From the NCBI GenBank assembly GCA_031266635.1, contig JAISAN010000197.1, forward strand, positions 1 to 7,911: a stretch of 7,911 bases of DNA. Reading direction: 5' to 3'. The position numbers and the translations under genes were made by a program. Under the pieces are notes generated by a model. That model was given only the letters and a program-made list of their open reading frames with translations. It ran no database searches and had not been told where the DNA came from. Position 1 is the stretch's first letter, and each line of letters opens with the position of its first letter. Below, one piece after another: positions 6,625-7,911 of the stretch. This DNA is from Treponema sp. Its GTDB lineage: Bacteria; Spirochaetota; Spirochaetia; Treponematales; Breznakiellaceae.

Positions 6625-7911
6625 CTAAAGAACCTGCCGGTGTTCCAGCTTAAGGGTTTTGGTGGGTTCATCGCAGACTTCCGGGGGGCCGAAGTACTGA
6701 ATGGCTCCGGGAAAGAGAAAGCTGGTTTTTACCGCCCACATATCCCGCCCCGCGTCAAAGGCCTTGAACGGTTCGCCCTCAAGTTCCACCAGGGCTTTTT
6801 TGATCACCGGCTTTTTGGCGCCGTGGCGCTGTTCCATGTTCATCATCATGGTGAGGGGAACGCCTCCGGCTGTCCACTGATCCGCCGGAGCGGTGATGTT
6901 CCTGACGCTGGAAAGATAACCCGTCAGCCCCGACGCGATGAGGACAAAGGCGGCAAAGCCGAGGCTGTAACAATAGTCGGTGTCGAAATTGGACGGGAAG
7001 GCGCAGCGGCCTTCATACCCGAAGAAGTGCCCCAGTGCGCTGAATTTTCCTTTATAGAGGCCCGCGCTTTTCATGGCGGCGAGTTTTTTTTCCGTCATGC
7101 CGATCAGCAGTTTTTCCGTCTCAATCCGGGAGACCTGCACGTTGCCGTGGGGGTCCCGGTCCATCAGGAGTTCCCGGGCAATTTCCGGGGGCAGGCTTTG
7201 GAGGAGTTTGTAGGAAGGTTCGGAGATCCGGCGGCTGAGCCAGTAGATCTGATCGATGAAGGAACTGATCCGGGAAAATTCTTCCGTGTCTTCCGCCATA
7301 GCGTCGTTCAGTTCCTGGATCAGCTGTTTCATCTCCGGGATAAATTCCACCAGCCCTTCGGGGATGAGGATCACGCCGAAGTTTTCATTGTTTTCCGCCC
7401 GCCGGACCACGGAAGCGCAGATCTGATCCACTACCTGATCCAGCGAAAGCCCCTTAGCCTCTACCTCCTCGGAAATGAGGCAGATGTTTGGCTGGGTCTG
7501 GAGGGCGCACTCCAGGGCGATATGGCTGGCCGCCCGGCCCATGAGCTTGATAAAGTGCCAGTATTTTTTCGCGCTGTTGGCGTCCCGTTCGATATTACCG
7601 ATGAGTTCGCTGTAGGTTTTGCAGGCCGTGTCAAAGCCGAACGAGGTTTCGATATATTCGTTTTTCAAATCGCCGTCAATCGTTTTGGGGCAGCCGATAA
7701 CCTGAATGCCCGCCTCGCGGTTCTCGAAATATTCTGCCAGCAGCGCCGCGTTGGTATTGGAGTCGTCCCCGCCGATGATCACCACCGCGTCAAGGCCCAG
7801 TTTTTTTGCCGTTTCCAGGGAAGCGGCGAATTGCTCCGGGGTTTCGATTTTTGTCCGCCCCGAACCGATGATGTCGAAACCCCCGGTGTTCCGGTATTCA
7901 TTGATAATGGC
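6625..7911 (-). CDS. pfp: Pyrophosphate-dependent 6-phosphofructokinase (diphosphate--fructose-6-phosphate 1-phosphotransferase), C-terminal part
   Basis: The 428 visible codons run to the right edge; the N-terminus with the first phosphate-binding loop is missing, and long-clade PFPs are about 550 residues. The enzyme reversibly phosphorylates fructose 6-phosphate with PPi in cytoplasmic glycolysis. Residues numbered from the edge: GGDD at 47-50, where Asp50 replaces the Gly of ATP-dependent enzymes; PKTIDGDL at 75-82, with Lys76 and catalytic base Asp79; MGR at 124-126; PEG at 184-186; and GYEGR at 298-302 followed by CAFPSNFD. The Asp/Lys pair is the accepted signature of PPi rather than ATP use. 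The long insertion between PEG and GYEGR and the overall size fit the long PFP clade found in plants, chlamydiae and spirochaetes. The stop is TAG at 6625-6627, 42 bp before the DUF4139 start. Frame and motifs are continuous, with no sign of damage. Confidence 0.94.
   Translation of the reverse strand, partial: AIINEYRNTGGFDIIGSGRTKIETPEQFAASLETAKKLGLDAVVIIGGDDSNTNAALLAEYFENREAGIQVIGCPKTIDGDLKNEYIETSFGFDTACKTYSELIGNIERDANSAKKYWHFIKLMGRAASHIALECALQTQPNICLISEEVEAKGLSLDQVVDQICASVVRRAENNENFGVILIPEGLVEFIPEMKQLIQELNDAMAEDTEEFSRISSFIDQIYWLSRRISEPSYKLLQSLPPEIARELLMDRDPHGNVQVSRIETEKLLIGMTEKKLAAMKSAGLYKGKFSALGHFFGYEGRCAFPSNFDTDYCYSLGFAAFVLIASGLTGYLSSVRNITAPADQWTAGGVPLTMMMNMEQRHGAKKPVIKKALVELEGEPFKAFDAGRDMWAVKTSFLFPGAIQYFGPPEVCDEPTKTLKLEHRQVL

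Overview
The window reads as ordinary chromosomal bacterial DNA with dense coding and a moderately high GC content (by eye a little above half). It comes from a double-membraned organism, since a TolC-family outer-membrane channel and a periplasmic adaptor are present. Two features suggest a spirochaete, most likely Treponema-like: a long-clade pyrophosphate-dependent phosphofructokinase, and an RND/HlyD-type adaptor without the usual helical hairpin, as remembered for BesA of Borrelia burgdorferi. This placement is an inference from protein character, not a database match.

Layout. Positions 1-779 (minus) hold the N-terminal 259 residues of a periplasmic adaptor that runs off the left edge. 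After a 182-bp AT-rich spacer with short repeats, 962-2278 (minus) encodes a TolC-family outer-membrane efflux protein. A divergent intergenic region (2279-2395) separates it from a plus-strand two-component system: an OmpR/PhoB-type response regulator (2396-3100) overlapping by 4 bp with a HAMP-containing membrane histidine kinase (3097-4479). A 63-bp convergent spacer follows. The minus strand then carries a secreted DUF4139-family protein (4543-6582) and, 42 bp upstream of it, a PPi-dependent phosphofructokinase (6625-7911) whose N-terminus lies beyond the right edge.

How the genes fit together. The left half looks like an envelope efflux module: channel and adaptor on one strand, with a pump subunit presumably beyond the left edge. 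The divergent two-component system is the obvious candidate regulator. The right half pairs a glycolytic enzyme with an exported protein of unknown role, probably co-transcribed. I found no mobile element, CRISPR array, tRNA or rRNA. The most noteworthy points are the hairpin-less adaptor beside a conventional-looking TolC homologue, the C-terminal position of the coiled coil in the DUF4139 protein, and small inverted repeats in the divergent promoter region.
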